The translations under genes and the position numbers were made by a program. The notes below the pieces were generated by a model, which worked only from the letters and a program-made list of their open reading frames with translations, was not told the DNA's origin and ran no database searches. This document shows, piece after piece, positions 28,324 through 37,775 of a DNA stretch of 64,000 nucleotides; positions within the stretch are counted from its first letter, which is position 1, and every line of letters begins with the position of its first letter. Origin of the DNA: an uncultured SAR86 cluster bacterium (GTDB taxonomy: Bacteria; Pseudomonadota; Gammaproteobacteria; Magnimaribacterales; D2472); NCBI GenBank assembly GCA_902558395.1, contig CACEDS010000003.1:220920-284919 (forward strand), written 5' to 3'.

Positions 28324-29816
28324 ACAGTATTATTTGATATAAATTCTTGGGCTTTTTCAGTTATAAGTTTTTTTCTTTCAGGGTTAATCTTATTTAATGC
28401 ATTTACCATAAGGGATAATCGGGGGTTTGTTTTAAAGAAATTAATATTCTTTTCAATAAAATTCCAATACAACCCATCAACAACATCACACCAATCACCT
28501 TTTTTATAATTAGACATTCTTAGCATGTAACTTGAACCACAAATATAAGGTTTTGTTGAAAAGATACCACCATCAGCAAAAGTGCCCATTCCATAGACAT
28601 TTGGTACCATAACCCAGTCAGCAGTATCTACATACATTTCCATAAACCACTTATGAATATTGTTAGGATCAATACCAGACAAATTCATCAAATTAGAAAT
28701 TATCATTAACCTATTAATGTGATGCGTATAGCCTAACTCGATTGATTCTTTTATTGCTCCGTCAAGAGGTGGAATGCCAGTTTCACCTTTATACCAAGAT
28801 TCAGTAAGATCTTTTTTGTGATTCCAAAAATTCTGTTGTTTGTACTGGGGCATATTGTCCCAATAAACACCCATAATAAATTCTCTCCAGCCTAAAACTT
28901 GACGAATAAAACCTTCAACCGAATTTAGAGGAATCAATTCATTTGATTCTTGATATTTTTTTTCAACAATCTGAATACAATTTAAAGGATCTAGAAGCCC
29001 AGCATTAAAATAGGGTGAAAGAAGTGAATGAAACATAAATGCATTTTCTTTGTTTATAGCGTCTTGAAATGCCCCATAATTGACTAAAAATTTATCTAAA
29101 AAATCATTAAACACCTTAAAGGCTTCTTGATGCGTGACAGCCCAATTAAAGCTCTCTAAATCTCCATAAGAATTAATAAATATTTCTTGAACTTCAATCA
29201 TTACTTCTAGTGTAATTTGATCAGTTGTTATTTTTGATCTTTCAGGAATAGATGACTTTAATTTTGAAATGCCTTGACGATTTTCTTTATCATAATTCCA
29301 GCTACCACCAACTGGTTTTGCATCGTCCATAAGAACATTATTTCTTTTTCGCAACCATCTATAATAGAACTCTTGAGTTGTTGATTTTTTATCTTTAGCC
29401 CAATACTGGTAGTCTGAAGGTGAAGTGATGAAATTTTTGTCATCGTATATATTTAGTTCTACATTCGATGATTGGCAAAAATACATTAAATCTTTTAGGG
29501 TTTTAAAATCACTAGGTCTTGAAACATTTACAGTCGAAAAGGGTACCTCTTTGTAAAGCTCTGATAGATATTCAATTAACTTAGTTGGTTTCTTAGATAT
29601 CTTTTCATGCTTTACATTTTTATGATCAATCGTATTAATTAAATGTCTTAATGCACTTATTTGAAAGACAAGCTTATGCTTGTGATGAGATATTTCATAA
29701 AAGGAATCATGAGGTTCATAAAATAATAAAAGATCTTCATTAGATGCAGTTTGTAAAGCCTCATTTCTAAGAGATAGCTGATCTGGAAATATAATATTTA
29801 GAGAACTCATAGACAT
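28320..29816 (-). CDS. Cryptochrome/photolyase family (deoxyribodipyrimidine photolyase-related protein)
   Basis: N-terminus LNIIFPDQLSLRN, FAD-binding region VEGFIRQVLGWREFIMGVYW, HHINRLMIISNLMNLSGIDPNNIHKWFMEMYVDTADWVMVPNVYGMGTFADGG. Confidence 0.9.
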   Translation of the reverse strand: MSMSSLNIIFPDQLSLRNEALQTASNEDLLLFYEPHDSFYEISHHKHKLVFQISALRHLINTIDHKNVKHEKISKKPTKLIEYLSELYKEVPFSTVNVSRPSDFKTLKDLMYFCQSSNVELNIYDDKNFITSPSDYQYWAKDKKSTTQEFYYRWLRKRNNVLMDDAKPVGGSWNYDKENRQGISKLKSSIPERSKITTDQITLEVMIEVQEIFINSYGDLESFNWAVTHQEAFKVFNDFLDKFLVNYGAFQDAINKENAFMFHSLLSPYFNAGLLDPLNCIQIVEKKYQESNELIPLNSVEGFIRQVLGWREFIMGVYWDNMPQYKQQNFWNHKKDLTESWYKGETGIPPLDGAIKESIELGYTHHINRLMIISNLMNLSGIDPNNIHKWFMEMYVDTADWVMVPNVYGMGTFADGGIFSTKPYICGSSYMLRMSNYKKGDWCDVVDGLYWNFIEKNINFFKTNPRLSLMVNALNKINPERKKLITEKAQEFISNNTV

Positions 29817-29888
29817 ATCTTTACAGATTAATTATAAAAAATACACAATTTAGTATTCAAATATCATTTCTTTAGTGTTTGACATATA

Positions 29889-29936
29889 TGTGACAAATAA
29901 GTAACATAATTGTAACTAATGTCACACAAATGTAAC
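29889..29936 (+). promoter_or_regulatory. Phased TGTNAC half-site array, candidate Pho box cluster
   Basis: TGTGAC (29889), AGTAAC (29900), TGTAAC (29911), TGTCAC (29920), TGTAAC (29931); spacings 11, 11, 9, 11. Confidence 0.55.
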
Positions 29937-29952
29937 ATTAAGGAGAGTTGTA

Positions 29953-30378
29953 ATGAAATATATTAAAAATGGAATCTTTGCATCATTATTTATGATATGC
30001 ACAACCGCTTTAGCTAACGAAGCTATATTTGAAAGTGCAAAAGAGCATTTAAATTTAGATTCTAGATATATTCAAATTGAATATAATACAAATATAGTAG
30101 AGGACTTTTGTCCAAAACAATCAGTTGGTTGTTATACATCAGCAGATAGAGGCAGAATAATTGTCAGAGATGATTTGTCAAAAACACATCATGACGTTGT
30201 AATTTTTGGTCTTTATACTGATTATATCCAACATTCGAATACTGGTTTAATTGATAGCTCATTGACTTGTGATCTTAAGGTAAACTATCTTAAAACTGAG
30301 TCACAAAATAATTTAGCAAATCTCTATTCTGGTCAATGCGATGCTATTTATCGCAATAAAGTTCTTGTTATGAACTAA
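29953..30378 (+). CDS. Small secreted protein of unknown function
   Basis: Signal peptide MKYIKNGIFASLFMICTTALA; several Cys in mature part; RBS AAGGAGAG just upstream. Confidence 0.75.
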   Translation: MKYIKNGIFASLFMICTTALANEAIFESAKEHLNLDSRYIQIEYNTNIVEDFCPKQSVGCYTSADRGRIIVRDDLSKTHHDVVIFGLYTDYIQHSNTGLIDSSLTCDLKVNYLKTESQNNLANLYSGQCDAIYRNKVLVMN

Positions 30379-30392
30379 AAAACCAGTATTTT

Positions 30393-30420
30393 AAAAAAGG
30401 GCTATTTTTAGCCCTTTTTT
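30393..30420. terminator. Bidirectional intrinsic terminator
   Basis: AAAAAAGGGCTATTTTTAGCCCTTTTTT between convergent genes; it contains the stop codon of the minus-strand gene. Confidence 0.85.
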
Positions 30421-31406
30421 ATATCTATTGTTTGATATCGAACCCTTTCTCCCTTAATATTTTTAATTTCTAGATCAACAATTTTTTTACCAGTGTTGAT
30501 TGTGATAAGACCATAATTCTCACCCGAAAACATCTCACCTAACATATATTTATCTACCTCTTTAGGTCTTCCAAAAATTGATGAAATAGTCTTGTTTAAG
30601 GATGATGATGTAATTTCATAAATATTTTCATCATTATATATGGCACCTTGATGACGATCTCCAGAAATCACTACGATAGGGCGCGAATAGGATTTTAATA
30701 GCTTTTTAAGTTTCAAATGATCTGATGGAAAGTTTGACCACTTTTCAAACCTATGTTCTGTTGGTAATAATTGTATCGAGGTTGCAATTATGGTTAAGTC
30801 TGATTCAACTTTCATGACTTCAAGGAGCCATGACCACTGATCATAGCCTAATATTGTTGCATTTAATTCTTCGTTTTTTAGATAAACTGGCTTAACACCT
30901 TTTGTTTTTTTTAGATCAGATCTAAAGTAACGAGTATCAAGAAGAATTAAATTAATTTTGAAATGATCAATGTTTATTATTTTATTTGTATAGATGCCCT
31001 CTCTTTTTTGTCTAATGTCATCGATTGGAATTTTCCAGAAGTCTAAATATAATTTTTGTGCTTCTCGCTTTAACGGGTAAGATGCGCCACCATCATTTTC
31101 TCCAAAATCGTGGTCATCCCAAATTACATTAATATCTTTTTTAAAGAGCCAATCAGGCAACATTTTTTTTTGTTGAGCATAGGCTGTTTTCATAAAATCA
31201 AGACCCCCTGAAGGCACGTCACCGTAGACATTATCACCAAGAAATATAAAAGAATTTATTTTTTCTTTCTTTATAGTATTCCAAATTGGTTGAGGATCTT
31301 CTTGATCAAGACAAGAGCCAAATGCAATCTTATAAGTCTCGGCTATGGTAAAATTACAAAGTAATAGTGGAGTTAGAAGGGCTGCAAGGCTTAATTTTTT
31401 TTTCAT
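30408..31406 (-). CDS. PhoD-like alkaline phosphatase / metallophosphatase
   Basis: Signal peptide, IAFGSCLDQEDPQPIW, FIFLGDNVYGD, WDDHDFGENDGG, SGDRHQGAIY. Confidence 0.88.
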   Translation of the reverse strand: MKKKLSLAALLTPLLLCNFTIAETYKIAFGSCLDQEDPQPIWNTIKKEKINSFIFLGDNVYGDVPSGGLDFMKTAYAQQKKMLPDWLFKKDINVIWDDHDFGENDGGASYPLKREAQKLYLDFWKIPIDDIRQKREGIYTNKIINIDHFKINLILLDTRYFRSDLKKTKGVKPVYLKNEELNATILGYDQWSWLLEVMKVESDLTIIATSIQLLPTEHRFEKWSNFPSDHLKLKKLLKSYSRPIVVISGDRHQGAIYNDENIYEITSSSLNKTISSIFGRPKEVDKYMLGEMFSGENYGLITINTGKKIVDLEIKNIKGERVRYQTIDIKKG

Positions 31407-31429
31407 AATTTAAGTATAACAATATATAA

Positions 31430-32170
31430 ATGCATAAACTCTTAAATATTTTTTTAGTGATTATATTGCTTTCTGCTTGCAGTAAGAATGATTCGATTAA
31501 TGAAGTAAAATTGAGCTCATTGGTTAAAGCTGATTTTTCTTATACACAAGATTTATTTGACTGCACATTAAACGAAAATGAGTCTTTAATTGGATTAGAA
31601 TCTTTTTTTTCAAAAAATATTGAAGAATATAAGAATATAGCAGAGTTAGAGAATCTTAATATTTCAATATTTTTTCCTGAGAATAATACAAATATAACTA
31701 CTTTTATTATTTCAATAATTTCTAATAATAACCCACTGGGATTAAAGAAATTTATTGATGCTGTTAAGAGTGACGCTATAAATGAAGTTGCCTCATGTTC
31801 TTTTGCGATATTTCAACATAAAGGTATTAATCTCAAAGAAGAACCCATTAATAATAAATCTTTTATCAATGCTGAAATTTTGAGATGCAAATATAACGAC
31901 ACCTATAATTTTGGAACATTTCAAATATCAATAAATAGATTTATTAATAACCTAAGAACAATAGAATTACCATATTCAATTAGCTACCTTGAAGATAATT
32001 CAAAAAATGATAGTTTTATATGGATAAATTATTTTTATACTGAAGACTATGAAGATATATTATTAAAAAATTGGGCAAACAAAGAAGACTCCGCTGAAAT
32101 ACAAAATGAATTTTCTACAAATGCTACATGTATTGATTCTAAAAAATATAAATCTTACAAACTCATTTAA
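31430..32170 (+). CDS. Putative lipoprotein, unknown function
   Basis: Lipobox ILLSACSKN; no recognised domain. Confidence 0.7.
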   Translation: MHKLLNIFLVIILLSACSKNDSINEVKLSSLVKADFSYTQDLFDCTLNENESLIGLESFFSKNIEEYKNIAELENLNISIFFPENNTNITTFIISIISNNNPLGLKKFIDAVKSDAINEVASCSFAIFQHKGINLKEEPINNKSFINAEILRCKYNDTYNFGTFQISINRFINNLRTIELPYSISYLEDNSKNDSFIWINYFYTEDYEDILLKNWANKEDSAEIQNEFSTNATCIDSKKYKSYKLI

Positions 32171-32243
32171 AACAAAAATATCGCATAGTTTATTCTTAAA
32201 AATATAGAGATATTAAAGTTTTTTTTTATTATAATGTGCGCAA

Positions 32244-32318
32244 GCGGGTATCGTATAATGGCTATTATAAGAGGTTTCCAACCTTTTGATGAGAGTTCGA
32301 TCCTCTCTACCCGCTCCA
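32244..32318 (+). tRNA. tRNA-Gly (anticodon TCC)
   Basis: GCGGGTATCGTATAATGGCTATTATAAGAGGTTTCCAACCTTTTGATGAGAGTTCGATCCTCTCTACCCGCTCCA; acceptor stem GCGGGTA/TACCCGC, loop TTTCCAA, encoded CCA. Confidence 0.95.
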
Positions 32319-32345
32319 TTTAAAGCAGGTAGAGATTCTTATTTA

Positions 32346-33116
32346 TTATCTTATAGCTCTTCCTGAAAAAGAATACCTTTCACAAGTACTAAAGGTATCT
32401 CCTTCAGTTGGTAAACTAGTGTTAGCATAATTTGCATAACCTCTATTTTTTTCATCAATATCAGTCCATAGACTCAACCAAACATAATCTGCTAGTGGAT
32501 TTTCTTCAGTACCTTCAAAATATGGTTCAAGCATTACATACCAATAACCATCAGGCCCATCATTTAATTCAGTCTCATCAAGAAAGGTATTAAAATTTGA
32601 TTCAAATTGCTGAAGATCACTCACACCATAACCTTCATTAAAGTTACAAAAATTAAATTCATTTTCAAAATAGCTAGATTGATTTGGAACAGATGCAGTT
32701 CTTTTAACAGTTGGCTTGAAGGCATATACATTATCAAAATCCACTTTCATAATTCCATTAATTAGATTTTGCCAATCTTCATCAAGATTATTCATCCAGT
32801 CATCCCATGCTGCGTCTCTTGCTTCCATGGAAGGCCATAGCATGACCCAGATAAAGTCTGCAGCAGACTCTCCTCTAGGAAAAAGTATGTTTGCTCCATT
32901 CATCTCATAATCTCTTGAATCAATCATGCTATTCCATTCATCAATGAGCATATTTAAGTTTTCTTCACTAAAATTTATATCTTTATAATGCCAAACATAC
33001 TCAACCACTTGATTGGGTGGTGAACCTTCTCTAGATACTGATAACTCTTCATTACTTGAAGAACTGCAAGCACCTACAAGAATCAAGGTTATTAAAGATA
33101 ATGTTAGTTTTTTCAT
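32346..33116 (-). CDS. Putative lipoprotein with internally duplicated domain
   Basis: Lipobox LVGACSSS; paired motifs ADFIWVMLWPSMEARDAAWDDW and ADYVWLSLWTDIDEKNRGYANY. Confidence 0.75.
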   Translation of the reverse strand: MKKLTLSLITLILVGACSSSSNEELSVSREGSPPNQVVEYVWHYKDINFSEENLNMLIDEWNSMIDSRDYEMNGANILFPRGESAADFIWVMLWPSMEARDAAWDDWMNNLDEDWQNLINGIMKVDFDNVYAFKPTVKRTASVPNQSSYFENEFNFCNFNEGYGVSDLQQFESNFNTFLDETELNDGPDGYWYVMLEPYFEGTEENPLADYVWLSLWTDIDEKNRGYANYANTSLPTEGDTFSTCERYSFSGRAIR

Positions 33117-33202
33117 ATTCCTCTCCTTTTATAAAACAATCTTTAAAATACCATCATTTAAGATATAGAAATTAAAAAAAATATATTTTTTTTGAACATA
33201 AA

Positions 33203-33228
33203 AAAAGCAGACATGAAGCCTGCTTTTA
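33203..33228. terminator. Hairpin, probable terminator
   Basis: AAAAGCAGACATGAAGCCTGCTTTT inverted repeat with A/T-rich flanks. Confidence 0.6.
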
Positions 33229-33276
33229 ACGACCTAGGGGATTTTTGAATTTAAAGAGGATATTCAAAGGTCTTAT

Positions 33277-34086
33277 CTATAAGACCAATCCAAATAAAGA
33301 AAGTTCAAAAAATTTTATTAATAAATAAATTAATAATCCAATTATGAATCCTGATCCTAATGGTAGTTCCTCTTTTAAATCATATTTACCAATTAACCCC
33401 AGAAATAATGTTGATAATGAGCCTATAAAAATAACTGGTCCTAAACTAATTGGTCCAACCAAAGAACCTATACCACCTAGAAGTAAAAAATCGCCTCCGC
33501 CAATTCCATCTTGTTTTTTTAAAAATTTAAAACAAAAGTTTATAAGCCATAAAACAGAATAACCAACAATAAAGCCATATAAAGAAAGTTCAAATTGTGA
33601 TGTTCTTAAGATATTAAAAGTATCTATATTAAATATATTTCCATAATATGCTGTGGATAGACCTATTATTGAAATCGATAAATTTAAGTAAAAAGGTATA
33701 TAAAATTTTTCTATGTCACATATAAAAAGAATATAAAAAATAGAAAATAAGATATAAATTAAAATTGAAAATAAATTTATATTAAAAAGAAAGTATATTG
33801 ATAGACCCGCAACTAGATGAACGACTTCATGAAGAGGGTATTTATAGGAAATAGCTACTTTACAGTTAATGCATTTACCTTGTTGAATTAAAAAACCAAA
33901 CAGTGGGATTAAATTTATTAAAGAAATACTTTTCTTACATTCAGGACAATGAGATCTTGGAGTAAATAAATTAAGCTTAGCATCAGTAAATTCCATTAAG
34001 ATTAATCTATATATAACAACAGAACTAAAGCTTCCGATAGAGAGAAATAACAAGATTAGAAAAAATAAAAAAATTAATTCCATCAA
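33277..34086 (-). CDS. Prepilin peptidase (type IV leader peptidase)
   Basis: HCPECKKSISLINLIPLFGFLIQQGKCINCK zinc-type CxxC pairs, PLHEVVHLVAG, GGGDFLLLGGIG catalytic region. Confidence 0.93.
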   Translation of the reverse strand: MMELIFLFFLILLFLSIGSFSSVVIYRLILMEFTDAKLNLFTPRSHCPECKKSISLINLIPLFGFLIQQGKCINCKVAISYKYPLHEVVHLVAGLSIYFLFNINLFSILIYILFSIFYILFICDIEKFYIPFYLNLSISIIGLSTAYYGNIFNIDTFNILRTSQFELSLYGFIVGYSVLWLINFCFKFLKKQDGIGGGDFLLLGGIGSLVGPISLGPVIFIGSLSTLFLGLIGKYDLKEELPLGSGFIIGLLIYLLIKFFELSLFGLVL

Positions 34087-34095
34087 TAAAAAAAT

Positions 34096-34182
34096 TTATT
34101 TTCTAGTAATTCGAAAACAAACAAGTAATAAAATTAAAGCTGGAATAGCATACATGCCAATTATGGCAAGCTTATCAATCAT
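34096..34182 (-). CDS. Possible 28-aa single-TM microprotein overlapping the end of ggt
   Basis: MIDKLAIIGMYAIPALILLLVCFRITRK; ATG overlaps the ggt stop (ATGATTGA). Confidence 0.35.
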   Translation of the reverse strand: MIDKLAIIGMYAIPALILLLVCFRITRK

Positions 34183-35956
34183 ATATTTCTCCTGAAGCAA
34201 AGGCATCTGGTCTTCTAAAATCTCCATATCCATAATATTTACCATCTTTAAACATAATTGTTTGAAGACATGTGGCTGGATCAATTACTTTAACTTTATA
34301 GTTAAGGTTTAAAAGTTGTTGCTTAATATTGTCGTTTAATGAAAATTCAATTTGAAGGATATCTGGCTGCCATTGATGATGAATCCTCTTAGATCTATTT
34401 GCTTCTTCAAGATTCATTTCAAAATCTATAATATTTAAAATTGATTGAAGTACTGCAGAAATTATTCTAGATCCTCCAGGGCTTCCAGTAGTGAAGAATA
34501 ATTCATCATCTCTCATTACAATTGTTGGTGTCATGGAGCTTAAAGGTCTTTTTCCTGACTGGATTTCATTGGCCTTAGCTCCAAGAAGACCAAATTGGTT
34601 AGGTATACCTGGTGCTGCTGAAAAATCATCCATTTCATTATTCATTAATATCCCAGTTCCATCTATAGTAACTCCCGAGCCAAAAGTTGAATTTAAAGTA
34701 TAGGTCGACGATACAACATTTCCATTCTTATCAGCCACTGAAAAATGAGTTGTTTCAATACTCTCATTATCCTCAAATGAGCCTGGTAATATTTTTGATG
34801 AAGGTGTTGATTTACCAATTTTAATTTTATTTTTAATACTTTTGGCATATTTTTTATTAGTTATTTCTAATATTGGAACATCAAAAAAATCTGGATCACC
34901 TAAATGCTTTGATCTATCAGCATATGCATATTTCATAACTTCAGCTAATAAGTTTATGTAGTCAGTAGTATTATGTCCTATTTGTTTAAGGTCATAATTC
35001 TCTAAAATATTAAGCATTTGAATTATGTGAACTCCTCCTGATGAGGGCGGACCCATAGTAATAATTTTATTGCTACGATAATCTGATATAAGAGGCTTTC
35101 GCCATTTTGGAGTATAGTTTTTTAGGTCATTTTCAGTAATCAAGCCACCATTTTTTTTCATTTCATCTGCAATTTTTTGTGCCACTTCACCTTTATAAAA
35201 TCCATCCTTACCTTGTACCGCAATAAGCTTCAAAGTATTAGCTAAATCCTTTTGTACAAGCTTGCTGCCTATAAAATTAGGATTATGTTTCATAAATATT
35301 CTATTAGTTGGCTCAAAATATGATAATTTTTCTTTATATTTTGATAGCATATCTCCCATATATGGTGTAACTTCAAAGCCATTTTCAGCATAGTAAATCG
35401 CATCTTCAAGCAACAATTCCCAGTCTAAGGACCCAAATTTTTGATGAACTTCCCAAAAACCGGCTACTGTTCCAGGAACCCCGCTTGCTAAATATCCAAA
35501 CGTAGATAATTTACTAGTATTAAAGGAACCATCTTCATTTAAATACATGTTAGTAAATGATTTTGCTGGTGCCATTTCTCTGTAATCTATGGAGTAGTTT
35601 TTATCAGTTATTGAATCATGCATGACCATAAATCCTCCGCCACCAATGTTTCCAGCTCTTGGTAGTACAACAGCTAATGTGAAACCAACTGCGATAGCAG
35701 CATCATATGCATTGCCGCCTTGGTTTAGTATTTTTTCGCCAACTTTGGTTGCAAGGAAGTGTTGCGTTGTAACCATTCCGTTTTTACTTTCTGCAATTTG
35801 TTTTTGAGCAGGAGTATATTTCGATGGATTGACCGTACCAATAGGTTGAAAATCTTTGGCATTTACATCTATGGTTAATGCAAACGTAAAAAAGCAGAAA
35901 ACAAGTATCGGTTTTATATGTTTATAACTTATTTTTAATTTAAGATAATTTGTCAT
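34175..35956 (-). CDS. ggt: Gamma-glutamyltranspeptidase
   Basis: GMVTTQHFLATKVGEKILNQGGNAYDAAIAVGFTLAVV, nucleophile region ETTHFSVADKNGNVVSSTYTLN, FGSGV. Confidence 0.95.
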   Translation of the reverse strand: MTNYLKLKISYKHIKPILVFCFFTFALTIDVNAKDFQPIGTVNPSKYTPAQKQIAESKNGMVTTQHFLATKVGEKILNQGGNAYDAAIAVGFTLAVVLPRAGNIGGGGFMVMHDSITDKNYSIDYREMAPAKSFTNMYLNEDGSFNTSKLSTFGYLASGVPGTVAGFWEVHQKFGSLDWELLLEDAIYYAENGFEVTPYMGDMLSKYKEKLSYFEPTNRIFMKHNPNFIGSKLVQKDLANTLKLIAVQGKDGFYKGEVAQKIADEMKKNGGLITENDLKNYTPKWRKPLISDYRSNKIITMGPPSSGGVHIIQMLNILENYDLKQIGHNTTDYINLLAEVMKYAYADRSKHLGDPDFFDVPILEITNKKYAKSIKNKIKIGKSTPSSKILPGSFEDNESIETTHFSVADKNGNVVSSTYTLNSTFGSGVTIDGTGILMNNEMDDFSAAPGIPNQFGLLGAKANEIQSGKRPLSSMTPTIVMRDDELFFTTGSPGGSRIISAVLQSILNIIDFEMNLEEANRSKRIHHQWQPDILQIEFSLNDNIKQQLLNLNYKVKVIDPATCLQTIMFKDGKYYGYGDFRRPDAFASGEIYD

Positions 35957-36032
35957 CTTTGTTTTATAAATATACTAATAAGAAGGTTTCGTTATAATAA
36001 CTTCTTTCTAATTAATATATATAAAAATTATT

Positions 36033-37709
36033 ATGAAAGATTTATATCAAGAAATTCTAGATCAACATATAGCTCCAGGCCAAATGTTTGAAACTAAAGA
36101 CGTTGTTAACGAAAATGGAGTTACTTTTAAAGAGTACATCAATCTACCAGATAGTCTAAGAGGTTATCTAGATTTTGCATTAGCCCATGCAGAAAAAGAA
36201 TGTTTAATTTATGAGGATGAGAGATATACCTATAAAGAGGTTTTTGAAAAGAGTGCTCAAACTGGCAACGCATTAATCAAAGCTGGTATTAAAAAGGGCG
36301 ATAGAGTAGCTATATGCATGCAAAATAATCCGGAGTTTGTATACTCTTATTTTGGAATTGTTGGCATTGGAGCTGTATGTGTTCCTTTAAATTCATGGTG
36401 GGTTCCATCAGAAGTAATATATGGCTTAGAACATTCTGATGCCAAGCTATTAATAGCTGATTCCAAAAGGTTGCAAGGTTTAGAATCTTTACCGAATGTA
36501 AAAAAAATAGTTACTAGCTACACACCAGATTCTTCATTTACTTCTTTTAATGAATTTATATCTGAACATGATAAAACTTTTCCAGAAGTTGAGATTGGTA
36601 GAAATGATTATGCAACAATTTATTACACCTCAGGATCAACTGGAAAGCCTAAGGGTGTTTTGTCATCACAAAAAGCTGTTTTAGCAACTATGTTTAGTTG
36701 GGCATGCTTCTCGTCCGTAATGAATCAGGTTGAAGCTCAAAGTAACCCTGATGCAGCAGCTATAGTCAGCCCAGAATCTGTGATTTTACATTGCGTTCCT
36801 TTATTCCATGTTACTGGGAGTCATGCAGGATTATTAATGTCTGTTCTAGTTGGGAGAAAAATTGTCATGATGAAAAAATGGGATTCCGGACTAGCTCTAA
36901 AGTTAATTGAACAAGAAAAAGTAACAGATATTACCGGCGTTCCTACACAGACTTGGGAATTGCTTAATCATCCTGAAAGATTAAATTATGATTTATCATC
37001 TTTAAAAACTTTAGGTGCAGGCGGAGCTCCAAGACCTGCTGAGCATGTAAAACAGTTAGATGCTGAGTTTGAAGCAAGGCCAGCTATTGGTTATGGCTTA
37101 TCTGAAACTAATGCATTGGGTGCCTTGGGTGGTGGTGATGAATATGTAAATCATCCAAATTCAACTGGAAGAGTTGTTCCGCCTCTTACAGAAATCAAAA
37201 TAATTGATGAAGATTGGAATGAATTGCCCGAAGGAGAGGTTGGTGAAGTTGCCATTAAGTCACTTGGTAACATGATCGGTTATTGGAAAGATCCTGAAGC
37301 AACAAAGCAATGTATGAGTGATGATGGTTGGTTTAGATCAGGTGATCTTGGAAAATTTGATGGCCCTTTCCTCTATATATTAGATAGAGTTAAAGATATC
37401 GTTATTCGTGGCGGTGAAAATATCGCATGCCCAGAAGTTGAAGGAGCAATATATGAACATGATGATATTCTTGAAGCTTGCGTATTCGGAGTACCTGATG
37501 AAAGACTAGGAGAGATTCTTTGCGCAGCTATTTATTTAAGAGAAAATTCAAAACTATCAATTGATGAACTCCAGTCGTTCTTATCAACAAAACTAGCCGC
37601 TTTTAAAATACCAGTTAATATTAAATTTTATGAAAATAGCCTGCCTAGAGTTGGATCGGGTAAATTTGATAAACCAAACCTTAGAGAGCAGTTTTTAGAG
37701 AATATTTAA
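36033..37709 (+). CDS. AMP-binding acyl-CoA synthetase / ligase
   Basis: YYTSGSTGKPKGVLSSQKAV, GYGLSETNA, GWFRSGDLGKFD, C-terminal PRVGSGKFDK. Confidence 0.93.
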   Translation: MKDLYQEILDQHIAPGQMFETKDVVNENGVTFKEYINLPDSLRGYLDFALAHAEKECLIYEDERYTYKEVFEKSAQTGNALIKAGIKKGDRVAICMQNNPEFVYSYFGIVGIGAVCVPLNSWWVPSEVIYGLEHSDAKLLIADSKRLQGLESLPNVKKIVTSYTPDSSFTSFNEFISEHDKTFPEVEIGRNDYATIYYTSGSTGKPKGVLSSQKAVLATMFSWACFSSVMNQVEAQSNPDAAAIVSPESVILHCVPLFHVTGSHAGLLMSVLVGRKIVMMKKWDSGLALKLIEQEKVTDITGVPTQTWELLNHPERLNYDLSSLKTLGAGGAPRPAEHVKQLDAEFEARPAIGYGLSETNALGALGGGDEYVNHPNSTGRVVPPLTEIKIIDEDWNELPEGEVGEVAIKSLGNMIGYWKDPEATKQCMSDDGWFRSGDLGKFDGPFLYILDRVKDIVIRGGENIACPEVEGAIYEHDDILEACVFGVPDERLGEILCAAIYLRENSKLSIDELQSFLSTKLAAFKIPVNIKFYENSLPRVGSGKFDKPNLREQFLENI

Positions 37710-37775
37710 TTTAATACAAAATACTTTATCTTTTAAGAAAAAAGAGTATAAATAGAAAACAATTTAGGTTTATTT

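Noticed and set aside
34175-37709. Considered ggt / acyl-CoA synthetase region as a biosynthetic cluster
   Set aside because: Genes are divergent and individually common; no carrier protein, condensing or other tailoring genes nearby.
37710-37775. Looked for a Pho box upstream of phoB
   Set aside because: No convincing phased TGTNAC half-sites in this short A/T-rich gap.
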